From Klebsormidium nitens (taxonomy: Eukaryota > Streptophyta > Klebsormidiophyceae > Klebsormidiales > Klebsormidiaceae), in contig DF237333.1 in assembly GCA_000708835.1 (NCBI GenBank), forward strand, positions 1 to 64,000: a stretch of 64,000 nucleotides of DNA, in the 5' to 3' direction. The position numbers were made by a program, and so were the translations under genes. The notes beneath the pieces were generated by a model. That model worked only from the letters and a program-made list of their open reading frames with translations, ran no database searches and was not told the origin of the DNA. Shown here in pieces: positions 1 to 10,717 of the stretch (its first letter is position 1; each line of letters starts with the position of its first letter).

Positions 1-190
1 GCCCCCTTCTAGGCACGATCATGCCACTAGCACAAGTACCTTTCACGTTGCACCGAAGTGGTATAGCTTCTTCTAATGATAACGACCATACATTATGCAC
101 ATCGATGCTGTTGGAACATGCATGCAGTATATGATGAAACGTACAAGTCATGGTAACCTTTTGATCGGTGTCTTTATTTCAACAGTGTTT

Positions 191-3100
191 TTAGTACATC
201 AAGAGTCGGTGCCGTACAGACGGGCTCCATGTGTCTGCTCTGCCCGCAATGCGCAGCTTTGGTGCGTCAACTCGTGGGAGATCGCTATTCCGTCCGCTGA
301 TCAGGTTAGCGAGGATGACCATGAACGCTACGAGGCTACTATACCACGCTTGCGTCTTGAAGGTGACAAGAAACGCGTTGCACGACTCCACTGCCGACGT
401 ATTGACCCATCGCACAGAGTCGTAGTAGTCTGCACGTAATACGGGGATTGAATTAGTTCATCCCAGGAAAGCCTTGAGACATGGCATTATAGAAGAATGC
501 TGCATAGACATGCACTCTTGAAAGGCAGTCAGAACTTGCCTCCCTATTCTACAGAAGAGAGAGGGCATTTTTGACTGAGTCACTTTTAACCCGCTTCTTT
601 GCATACACACTGTGGATGGGCGGCCCTTTCGAGCCGAGTCAGAGCACATGTGCCTTGCAAATGCATCAGGGCCTCACCTGTGTTGTATGATGGACCACAC
701 TTGTGTGCCTCGGCGGTTGTGTGGTGGAAGTGGAATCTGTTAGGATCAAGCACGAAATGAGAATCTAAAAGGTACAATAGTGCCCAGCTGAAGAAAGTCG
801 CAATGCTGCATGGCAACGGCACGGAGTATCACCAGAATTGCTCTCAACAAGAGCCGCCCCTTGGCTTGCGCAAATCTTCGGACCCTACCTATCGACCAGG
901 AACCGAACGTCCGCAAAGAACGCCGGCTCTCTCCGCATCGCGTAGGCGCGCAGCTTGCAAGCGTTGTCGTGTACGAGGACCAGAGGAAGATCTCTCCGAT
1001 TGAGTCGGGTGTAGAGGACGGTGAAAGGATCTCGCGGCGACTCTCCGCGGAGCATGACGTGGAACCCGTATATTACGCGGTGCGTACAGCAGAAGACGAA
1101 GCCGCCCTTCGTGTGCCGTTGGAGGCGCTTGTTCTTCTTTAACCCGCTTTCCAGAGCAACCTTGGCATCGAATTCACCGACGGTGAGCCCGCTCCGACAC
1201 CGGTGCTCCTCGTCGCGCTCGCGAGACCTACCGAGGTCGTCTTCAAACGGTTCATATTGCGGCAGGGGGCGTTTTTGCTCCCACCCTGGAAGCGGGTAGC
1301 AGCCTAGCTCTCGTTGCTCACGACAATAGGGATGGTCCGGAGGAAGGGGTCCAGGCTCCGATCCGTCCGCCTCGAGACCGAGCCGCTCGTTCAACAACAT
1401 CCGCTCCGGCGGAAGGAGGGCGTACTCGTGCGGATCTGGAGGGGACAGGCTTTCGACCCTTGGGAGAAGAGCATTCGCCCGGGCCGCCCAGAAGTCGAAG
1501 GCTTGCTGCTGCTCGAAGCTCAGGGGTTTTGGCTCCCGCTCCAGCCACACGCAGACATCGAGGCCTTCGATGGCCGACAACGCCCACCCCGCCCGTCCAA
1601 CCCCAAGCCCCATCGCTCCCCGTGCAAACAGCGTCAACCGATACAGGTGGTGTAGCGCGGGATGGAAATACCGGGGAAAGTGGTCACCGTAGTGGTCTAG
1701 TAACCGGCGCAGGATTGGGGAATGCTCGGCCAGCACGACCCTGTCGTCGTCGTTTGCGGCTCTCCCTAGCAGAAGCTTGCGGACCACTCCCAGGGCCTTC
1801 CCATGCTGGATGAGGTTGGAGTCGTCCGAGACCGGAAACGGCGCCCCGAGGGTGTAGAGCAATTCCGCCCATCTGTTGGGGCAGTGCGGAGGCCATCGGG
1901 CCCCGTCTTGCAATGCTTCTGCCTGGACGCCCTTGAGAAGCTCGCACACCGCCGTGTTCTTTGATCGTATCTGGCCGACTTGATGGCTCGGGATCCGTCG
2001 ACGCCAGTGCAAGAGAACGGGGTCGGCATCCGCATCATCCGGATCTTGGACAAAGTCCACGACAACCTGCACGTCGTCTCTTTCAAGCGCGACCTGCACA
2101 AAAGACGCCTGGTCAGGGCAGAGCATGAAGGACTATTGATTCTTGTCCGTTTGCTTGCATGGTTTGAACGTTCAAAGAGTCGTTGACAAACTCACGGCGT
2201 CGGAAAGACAGACTGCTCATGATGGGCATGCTTGAATCTAAACCAAAACTTACCAGGAGCTCCTCGTACTCTCGTGCACTTGGCGTCTTTCCCAGCTCGG
2301 GGTCAGCAGCATGGTGTCCGCTGAATCGCGCTCGAAGCGTCCGGAGCTCGGGCTGATGCAGGAGACGCTTTTTCAGGCCCCCTCCCGCAAGAGACGCCGC
2401 CAGGTAGTGGCTTCCAGCCACCATGACTTTCCGCACGCTGACTCCATCGGAGCCTTGACTTGGAGCCGTGAACGGACGAAGCAAGGCTGCATCTGTTCCG
2501 GCAAGCCCACCCTTCTGGCGCGTGCCGTCAGCGCAAGCAAGCCCCGCGATGCCATCGCACAGAAGGACCTACGCAAAAAGACAACGCATTGTTTTTGAAA
2601 GGGCAAATGTCATGATTCTTGGTTGCCCTTCCTCTGATGACGTCAACAACGAGCGACCGTGAAAAGTTTGAGCTAGACCTTGGACACTTGGACACGCCGA
2701 GACGGGGTCTTCCTCCGATGACGTCAGCAACGAGTGACCGCAAAAAGTTTGTGCTAGACCTTGGACACTTGGACACGACAGCAAGACCAGCCTGCGCAGT
2801 GATGACGTCAGCAACGAGCTACCGCAAAAAGTTTGTGCTAGACCTTGGACACTTGGACACGGCAGCAAGACCAGCTTGCGCAGTGATGACAGTCAGCAAC
2901 GAGCGATCGCATAATATTTGTGCTAGACCTTGGACACTTGGACACGCCAAGATGAGGTCTCCCTCGGATGACGTTAACGACAAGCGACCCCGAAAAGTTG
3001 GAGACTTTGACACGCCGAGATATGGCAACACTTGATGACATTTGACGATAAAGTCATAAGGTAAGGTGCGTAAGAATTTTGATGGTGGTTGGGAGCACCA

Positions 3101-5978
3101 AGTGCCTTCATGGATTGCGGACGTGGACGTCAAGTGTTGCAGAACATACCTCCGGATGTGGCCCGCACAGAGAGCAGCACTCCATGATCTGCCGCCCGCA
3201 CAGCTTGAAGAAGCCAAGGCTCGCCTTACGCCAACACTCATCCGACAAGGTGGTCGCATCGGGGTTGTATTGACGCCGCACCGTATTGCCAGCTGCAACG
3301 AGCGAGCTGAAAGCAGCTCCCGACTTCTGAACGGACCGCAGCAGGATCTGACAGGCAACTTGCGTAACCACCACTCCGCGCGTCCATGCGTACAATCCGA
3401 GCGCCTCCCCGTTGAAGTGAACGGTATGCTTCTCGGGGCATGCGCAGCAGTAGATCCGGAGCTTGACCTGCACAAATACAAAAGACCAAGGTGCCGTCCG
3501 ATGATTGGCAGCTTTAATTGGAACAGGGCTATGAGCTCTAGGTTGACTCACTCGCAATCAGAACTAAAGATCACAAGGGTTTGATCTGCGTCAAGCATCT
3601 CTCTTGACTGATCTTCCTCTTATTGTCCTCATCTGTTTGTAGGACGTTGTGCCACTCAATCAATCTTTGCAAGAGGGTCAATTACAGGCATGCACGATGG
3701 TGAACTTACCTCTTGCGACCAATACAGGTCGTATATCTGTGCACTCTGCCACAACCCCGACCAGTGGGTCTTGCAAGGGGGTGGCCGTCGCGGGCACGGT
3801 GCGGAGAGACTCTTTGCTGCGCTCAGCTCTTCGAAATCTCGGGCCATGAGCTCGCTGACTCGAACGGGCCTCCGCAACAGCGACACCTCGGGATCGTGGA
3901 CCTGCCAGGCATCCGTCGGGCGAACGAGCTTGGGCACCTCCAGCTGCACGCCCTCAGCTTCCATGGGCAACACCGTCGCAACGCCCCGAGCGGCACCATG
4001 TTTGCACACGTTTGAAGGGCACACGCAGATGTTACACACCGGGATTAAGAACGCATTCCGGTCCTTGACTTGGGGGGCACTATCCGTTCTTCGCTCCCCC
4101 TCCTCAACTGCATCCGACTCGACCTCCCCCGTGCTGCCCGTTGCAGCGTCCGGCTCCTCCGTTTTTGTACCTTTTGCCACCCAAAACGATTTGCCTCTGC
4201 GTTTGTTCGCCTCCCCGACGCCATCGGAGCTTTCTCCTTGCCTCGATCGAACCCTCTTTCCGTTCGTTTGTGCAGACGTGCAGCATCTCGCTGCGCAAGG
4301 CTCCACGGCCACCTCAGCGTCGCCGCCGAACACCCTCGGATGCTGCTTGCAGAAGCAGCTTGACCCTTTGCATGCAGCCCTCTCGTGACTGCCAACGACC
4401 AGCTCCTCCACATAGACGTCCACATCGGCATCGGGTGCATACAGCCCGTTGCGCACTATGCCGTTACCACCTCGGCTCTCCCCCAGCCCGTCCTTCAAAG
4501 ATGCTTTTGCAAGCTCAAGCTGCCCATCCGAGAACGAACACTTGCTCAGTTTGTCCACACCGCCCGGTCGACTCAAAGCTCCCCTCACCCTTTGAATGTG
4601 CAAGCAGTCAGACGTCTTACTGCATCCGCTCTTCCTCCCCTCGCAATACCAGCCCATCTGCGCCCCCTCTCCATGGTGGACCATCGTCCTCTGAGGTGAG
4701 GGCGAACCTGCATTCCAGTACACCCCGAAAACCCGCTCCCCGATCCTGTCACATGGAATTTCCACCACTCTCGCCCCCCTCTGCAGCGATATGGCGCTCG
4801 CTAGCCCCGGCGGCTCCAACGCCTGTAGCACAAGCTTGTGCACGCACGGCGCCTGGGAATACCGTCGGCCGCAATCGCAAGTGCAGCTCAGGTTTCCCAT
4901 CGTGTCCCGATGCACCGTCTCAAGCAATGCGCGCACTTTGCTAGGGCGCCCGAGAGGTTTGGATCTGGCGGCGTTGTGATTCCAAGTGCTAGCCAGGTAG
5001 ACAGGACTAGCGGATCCAGGCTCGCCAACCCTGTAAAGAGCGCACTCTCCTGATCGGAGGCCATCGAGATACATCACAGCTTGGTCGAGGATGGTCCGAC
5101 AACCCTCCGCGTCGGACGGTTCGCCGTTCTCTAAGTGAAGTTGCCCCTGCATCCACATTAGAAACATAGTTAGACGTGCCGCAAATGGTGGAAGACTTGT
5201 AAGCGCTCCCTAAAGCTCCGATTAGCCGCGGTGTGATCCATCAGCATAAGATCTTCGACTTTTCTTCTATTCCTATATGGTTTTCCTTGTTGTGCACACT
5301 TGGATCAATTACGCAGCATTTTCTAGGCTGTAAAAAAGCATACGGATAGTGCTCAATCAAACATTCACAAGCAGATGCAGAGACTACTAGGGATGGAAGA
5401 TTTGCATTCCTGCTTACCTCCACTTGCGCGCTGGACATTGCCGTCTCCCCCACTTTTCGGCCTCTGTTCACCGCTGCTTGCGCTGCAGTAGTCCTGCGGC
5501 GCCCGCCTGGCCGTTCCTCCTCTGCCTTCTCTCGCAGTTTGCCAATCTCGCCCCCGGACACCTCTTTCACTTGGCTCCATGCCCCCCCTAGTCTCTCGCG
5601 CTGGAACCAGACTTCAGCTGAACCCACCGAGTTCCGGTTGGTCCTTGCTACGCTAATTGTGAGCTTGGCAGCACACTGGGTGACAGGACCAAAATGCCGC
5701 TTTACGCACTCAAGACAAAGAGGCCAGCGCTTTTTCTGACCCTTGGCAACCGATTCGGGTGAGCTGATTGCAAAGCCCTTCAGTGCATGGTTTTTCCGGA
5801 ATGTGAGTTGGTAGTCCTTTGTCACAAGTGTTTGTTTGCAAAGCGGGCACTTGGTAGCTAGTGAATTGGCGGGGTCGGCTCCGTAGGCTTGTGGATCTAC
5901 AATAATGTTGCCACAGCTAACCTCCCTCTGACTGGAAATGTTCAGTCGGGCCAGACTGAATCCTGGGGTTGATTGCAT
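191..5978 (-). CDS. KDZ (Kyakuja-Dileera-Zisupton) type transposase with SWIM zinc finger
   Basis: Seven exons on the minus strand: 5978-5418, 5146-3710, 3467-3150, 2568-2254, 2093-889, 736-678, 429-191. All junctions are GT-AG with matching phases and give about 1,377 residues. Exon 1 has a CPLC...CLEC cysteine pair set (residues 44-91). Exon 2 has a SWIM finger (CTC...CVH, about 275-290), a basic nuclear-signal-like patch and a second cysteine cluster (CNICVCPSNVC). Exon 3 carries the CxC-like region. Candidate DDE catalytic residues lie in LLCDG (exon 4), VLVHDNAC (exon 5) and NTSAVESCNA (exon 7). KDZ transposases join such zinc modules to an RNase H-fold nuclease. The start is the first in-frame ATG of exon 1; the stop TAA is at 191-193, followed by AATAAA on the minus strand at 173-178. 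The frame is fully open, so it is either a recently active element or a domesticated copy. No element ends were identified. Family call from motif order, not a database match. Confidence 0.82.
2634..3005. repeat. Five-copy ~83-bp minisatellite in KDZ gene intron
   Basis: Copies begin near 2634, 2717, 2801, 2885 and 2967, all inside the 581-bp intron between KDZ exons 3 and 4 (2569-3149). Each copy runs from a GATGACGTCA-type start through a conserved core containing CTAGACCTTGGACACTTGG. The first three copies keep the perfect 8-bp palindrome TGACGTCA, a CRE/TGA-type bZIP site. Copy 4 has a one-base insertion there and copy 5 has substitutions. Confidence 0.9.
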
Positions 5979-6840
5979 GTTCCCCGAGCTCCCTCAAGAT
6001 GTCAAGAGGGGTGGCCGGACTGCTTGCTGGTTAGCGATGGTTGTCTCTGGTAGAGTGCTAAATAGGTCGAAAAATACTCGGATGCGGAAGAGGGCCAGTT
6101 GGAAATGAAAGAAATGAGCGAATATCTGACCTTTTGTACCCTGATTTCCGGGCCGCAGCTCGGACGCCCGACAGCCTGCTTACGTGGTCGGGTGCTCTGT
6201 TGGCAGACCTTTTCGGACGGCCGGTAGCCTGCTTACGTGGTCGGGTGCTCTGTTGGCAGGCTTCCAGAACGGTCCACTCGATAGTACATATTCGGCCGGC
6301 GGTCCGGCGGTATTTTTCGTGAGACGGGTCAGACTGCTAACCCCCTCGACCGCCCCGGGCCCTAAATCGACACCCTCGGCACCCGGACCGATTTACTTCC
6401 GCGCTACACATCCAGCAGGGGGTCCCGGTCTAGGATTCCTCTGCGGTACATGGTCGAAAGTACCGGCACATTGACGGTTCTCTTCCGCAGTGAGACGTGC
6501 CGGCTGCTATTGACGCCGTTGATATGCCGTTCGGCACGCGCGCGGAATCTGGGCCGTACATTTTATGCCATTGAACTGATGGTGAGCCCCTGCAAGGTCA
6601 ACTTGTGCAAGCAGGATCATCCTCCGAGTCCCAGGCTCCCGCGTGACGGTCCGGGTGTGCAGTGGGGCATGCAGCAGTGGTGCAAAAATGGCGGCTTCCC
6701 GCAAGGCTGGTCCCTGATCTCTTAAAACTGTCAAAAACATCTGGGCTTTTGTTCTTCCTTTTTGAATTGTGGTTTGATCAAAGCAGGCGCCCTCGGTTTG
6801 AAGTGTTGTGCCCGTAGCACAAGGGGTTGCACAAAACGTT
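5979..6840. promoter_or_regulatory. Divergent intergenic region between KDZ gene and AAH gene
   Basis: This 862-bp gap separates the ATG of the minus-strand KDZ gene from the ATG of the plus-strand hydroxylase, so it must hold both promoters and 5' UTRs. No clear TATA box was recognised. It contains a 53-bp tandem duplication at 6173-6260. Short open frames here lack splice or homology support. Confidence 0.5.
6173..6260. repeat. 53-bp period tandem duplication in divergent promoter region
   Basis: A block of about 35 bases containing GCTTACGTGGTCGGGTGCTC occurs at 6173 and again at 6226 with near-perfect identity. Each copy has an ACGTGG (G-box-like) core. The spacing is 53 bp. Confidence 0.85.
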
Positions 6841-9800
6841 ATGATGGCAGGCACGTCGTGTCTAGAACCAACCTTTTGCTTATCCGGCCTGTCTCGGACA
6901 CTGGCTTTGCAAGGGCCGGTCTCTTATCGACAACAAGCAGTATGCAGCAGCCCTGTGCATGCTTGCATGAAGGAGTTGAGGAGGCCGGCGCTCCTTGAGA
7001 ATCATCCAGGGTTGCTTTTTGGTCTCAAGTCATGTGACGACTGGAGACCTAGGTTTCATAGTCATGCTAGAGAGGTGTGCTGGCAACAGCGAGCATCAAC
7101 GGCTGCCAGGGCATTGACTGCAGGTAGGGATGCTCATCAAGCAGCACAAGGCTAGTCTCCAGAGGAGGTCCTTCCTAGGTTGAAAATTAGGGTTTGCGTG
7201 TGCAGGCGATATTGAGATACAAACTTGCTGGCTGCTTCGTGGTTTGAGTTTGTTAGCAAAGTCCAAGAGCAGGCTCAGTGTCATTGTACAGGCTCAAGGT
7301 CAAAGGGGCTGTTTCGTAGCCTCCGTCTTTGACCCCTTGTTGACCTGGTTGACTCTTGATCTGGCGTTGAGGATTGACATGCATCAAGGCTTTGACCAGC
7401 ATGTCTTGCTTTCACATGCTGTATAATCCTGTTCCCTTCTCTCACCTGTTTCTTTTCTGGTCCAGCTCAAGCATCCTTCCAGCAGTTTCAGTGTTAACAC
7501 ATGAGGCACTCAGTATTATGTTGCAGCTGCCAACTTTCCTTTAAATACCATATTCAAATTATCAACCTGAAGGTGGCTTGTCTTGTTCTACAGCTCCTCC
7601 TGCCCCAAGCCCTGAAAAAGAGGCTTCCAAGGCGGATGCTTGGTCCAGCACAAGGATACCCAAGAGCATAAATGAGATCAGCAACGGTGAAAACATTCTG
7701 GGCTTTGGGGCAAATCTTTCTGCGGATCATCCGGTAAGTCAGCTGCTTTTGTTGGTCGACACTCTGACCATGTCTGGAGTACTTGATTGTTTGATAAGTA
7801 GCCGTCTTTTGTGCACCTGGTTGTGGGTCCTTGATGAGTTGGTTGTTACAAAAAGCCTAAAGATTCAAGGTCTTGCTGATTGGTCTTGTCTTGGAGCGGA
7901 CCCAGTACACCAAGTTGAGGAGTTATGGTTGGTCTGGGCAGTTCTCATGTCGTAAGTCAGCTGCTTTTGTTCTGCTTTTGATGGCCTCTGAGCTTTTATG
8001 GATTGAGGAGAACGTCGGCGCCTCATTCTGAGTTGTTATGCTTGTTTGATGAGATGTGTAGAGGATTGTTCGGGTTGTTTTCAGGCTTGTTGGGGTGGTG
8101 ATCAGTATGCAATCCGAGCTTTCTGTTAATATGGGTCGCCGTACGTTTGCAGGGCTACAATGATGAGGAGTACAAGCGGAGGCGGATGCAGATTGTGGAA
8201 CTAGCAAAGCAGCATGTGCCGTAAGTGGAGTCGAGTGCCCTCCTGTGTTGGACAGAGTGCGAGGCAACGTTACAAGGCTGATACGAAGATCGATGCCAAA
8301 AGTATGTCGCTTTGTGGTTAGGCAGCAAGGAAAGCTTTGAGTCCTACTGTTGCGTGACAACTAAGCAAACCTGTTGCCTGCCCTAACGAGCCGATCCTGG
8401 TGTCAATATCGAATGTTTCAGGATCGACGGGGAAGAGGCCCAAACATCCAGCTCAAACTCCAGCGTATCATGAGAGAGGCATGGTCTCTGTTCTCCCTCA
8501 CCTCTTGTCATGTGTAGTTGGTCGATTCAAGATTCTCGGTGAAACCAGTTTCTTCTGAGTGATCTCTTTTGAGTGACCCCCCGTGATTCCTGCCTTCGTA
8601 GCACCTCTACAAAGCGTGCTCTAACACAAAACTCTGCCTTTGTGGCAACTCCGAAAAGCGTGCTCCAAGTCAAAACGCAAAAAGACAGTTACCGAGCATG
8701 TTCAGACAACTCTTCCGACAAAATTGACGCGAGTTTTGTGAGTTGCAGGGGTCAGCCGGTTCCTTATGTTGAGTACACTCCAGCGGAAACGGCTGTGTGG
8801 GGCGAGGTACTGACCAAGCTGGAGAAGCTGTACCCCGATTTCGCGTGTAAACAGTTCCTGGATACGTTCTCGCTCTTCAACTTCAGGCCTGACAGAGTCC
8901 CGCAGCTGCAGGTGAGCAACAATCTGGGAGAATCGTTTCCGGAAGGTCAAAGTGCTTGTCTACGGGTCTCGAGATGTTCCGGACAGGACTCGCTTTTCCT
9001 TGCCGGAACCGAAGGAGAATTGGATCGAAGTTGTTCCTACCAACGTCGGAGCTTTTCTAAACTACAAACGAGATCATTCAGGCCTGCCGATACATATGGA
9101 CGCAGACTCGAAATTTCTTCACCTCTTTCAAAATGCAGCTCCTCATGAGCTTTCTTAGTGTGATGAACACCAGCTCTTTACCAGTTCCATAAGACCAAGT
9201 GTCAAGTTTCCTAAATCCCCCGCAGGACATGTCGGAGGTCCTTCAGCAGCGCACCGGGTGGACCATCCGCCCCGTTGCCGGCCTCCTGCACCCCCGCGAC
9301 TTCCTGAACGGCCTCGCGTTCCGCACCTTCCACTCGACGCAGTACATCCGCCACGGAAGCAACCCCATGTACACCCCGGAACCGGACATCTGCCACGAGC
9401 TGCTCGGGCACGTGCCTATGCTGGCCGACCCCGCGTTTGCGGACATGGCGTATAGCATCGGGCTGGCGAGCCTGGGGGCGTCCAAGGAGGACTGCTGGCA
9501 CCTCACCAAGCTGTACTGGTGAGTACCGGGCCTGTTGTCGTCTGTTTCTGGCATTTTAATGAAACAACTAGCTCAGACTCAGAGAGTACTTGGAACTGTT
9601 GTTGTTCTTCCTGGTACTTAATGTACGCAATTTAGCGGCGGTTGGTTGCGAGAACGTTGTCATCTGGTCTGGCGCTCTTACCTAGCGATTGGTCGTGAGA
9701 ATGTCGCGTTTGTTTTCGGTGTTCTTTCCTTATGATCCGCTGCAAGAGGGCTGGCCTGGCCTGGCGGCTTGCAAACCGGTTGTACTGGAGGAAAGTGGGG

Positions 9801-10650
9801 CAATACTGAAGAAGTGCGCTTCGACAGAACGAAATGGTGATCTGATAGAGCCCCTGTTTGCAATTTGGCTCGGCTTATGCGCGGCTTGTGTCGTGGTTGT
9901 TGTGATTTGGGGCAGGGCGAGAAAGAAGAATTCTTACGTCAAGTCGTCAGGCCGCAGACATATCTCTGTGTGACTGAGAGGCTTGCTGGCAGGACCCTAG
10001 GGATTGTCATCAGCGGCTCGCTTTGTTCCAGGGCGCGGTTGGCTCTCTGAGTTTTGCAAATACCGTGTCAAGCTGGCATAGAGGGCATGTACAGCTCAGT
10101 CTTTCTTCTTCTACCGCCTGATATCCGAGCGGTTAGAAATCTCGTACGAAGAAATGGTATCGAGTTTCCTGATCCTTGTGTGAGTGTTTCCGTTCAAAGC
10201 AGCACCTGCTTGACACATCTCTAAAAGTATGGTACGTTTATCGTTTTCGCTCTGATAAGCTGCAGTTGAGCTTCTTCTCCGAAGAAACCAATCTTCCTGC
10301 TGTCAGTCGCATCCGAACCGTCGCAACCCTCATCTACCTACGCTTTCAGGTACACGGTTGAGTTCGGTGTCATCAAGGAGGGCGAGCAGCTGAAGGCATT
10401 TGGCGCCGGCATCCTGTCCAGCTTTGGGGAGCTAGAGTGGTTCCAGCACGGGAAGGGCGATCAGCGGCCCGTCTTTGAGCCCCTGGACCCCTTTGGAAAG
10501 CTGACCAAGATGAGTTACAAGGACGGCTTCCAGAAGAAGTACTATGTTGCGGACAGCTTCGAGGACTTATCAGCAAAGATCAAGGAGTACGCGACCTATC
10601 TTCATAACAAGAACAAGGTGACCAGTTTGGACTTGTCCATACTACAGTAG
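6841..10650 (+). CDS. AAH: Aromatic amino acid (phenylalanine 4-) hydroxylase, plant/algal type
   Basis: Six exons: 6841-7123, 7594-7733, 8153-8220, 8749-8911, 9226-9518, 10350-10650; 415 residues, all phases consistent. The catalytic domain matches the animal phenylalanine hydroxylase fold. The iron ligands are CHELLGHVP (His275, His280) and Glu320 in YWYTVEFG, at the same spacing as human 285/290/330. [20 protein letters not shown] is also conserved. It converts phenylalanine to tyrosine. The first exon encodes about 94 residues rich in Ser, Arg and Cys, a plausible chloroplast transit peptide; there is no animal-type ACT regulatory domain. In non-flowering plants this family is plastid-located and uses a folate cofactor in place of tetrahydrobiopterin (family knowledge). 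The ATG at 6841 is the first in this frame; an earlier in-frame GTG at 6808 is not a likely start. Pathway: phenylalanine/tyrosine balance in plastids. Confidence 0.96.
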
Positions 10651-10717
10651 CAAGTGCATACGTAGGCTTGACGATCTCGGATTTGTCCATACAATTATAG
10701 TAAGTGCATACGTAGGC
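10629..10717. repeat. 50-bp period direct duplication spanning the AAH stop codon
   Basis: Two copies of about 39 bases, at 10629-10667 and 10679-10717, share TTGTCCATAC and AAGTGCATACGTAGGC. Copy 1 contains the last eight residues and the TAG stop (10648-10650) of the hydroxylase. Copy 2 lies in the 3' UTR. Confidence 0.85.

Noticed and set aside
885-2101. Plus-strand and alternate-frame open frames across the KDZ exon (for example 1314-1655, 1460-1813, 1766-2101)
   Set aside because: They overlap the well-supported minus-strand exon, are GC-driven shadows and have no splice or motif support.
6808-6840. GTG start extending the hydroxylase N-terminus by eleven codons
   Set aside because: Nuclear genes normally use ATG; the first in-frame ATG is at 6841.
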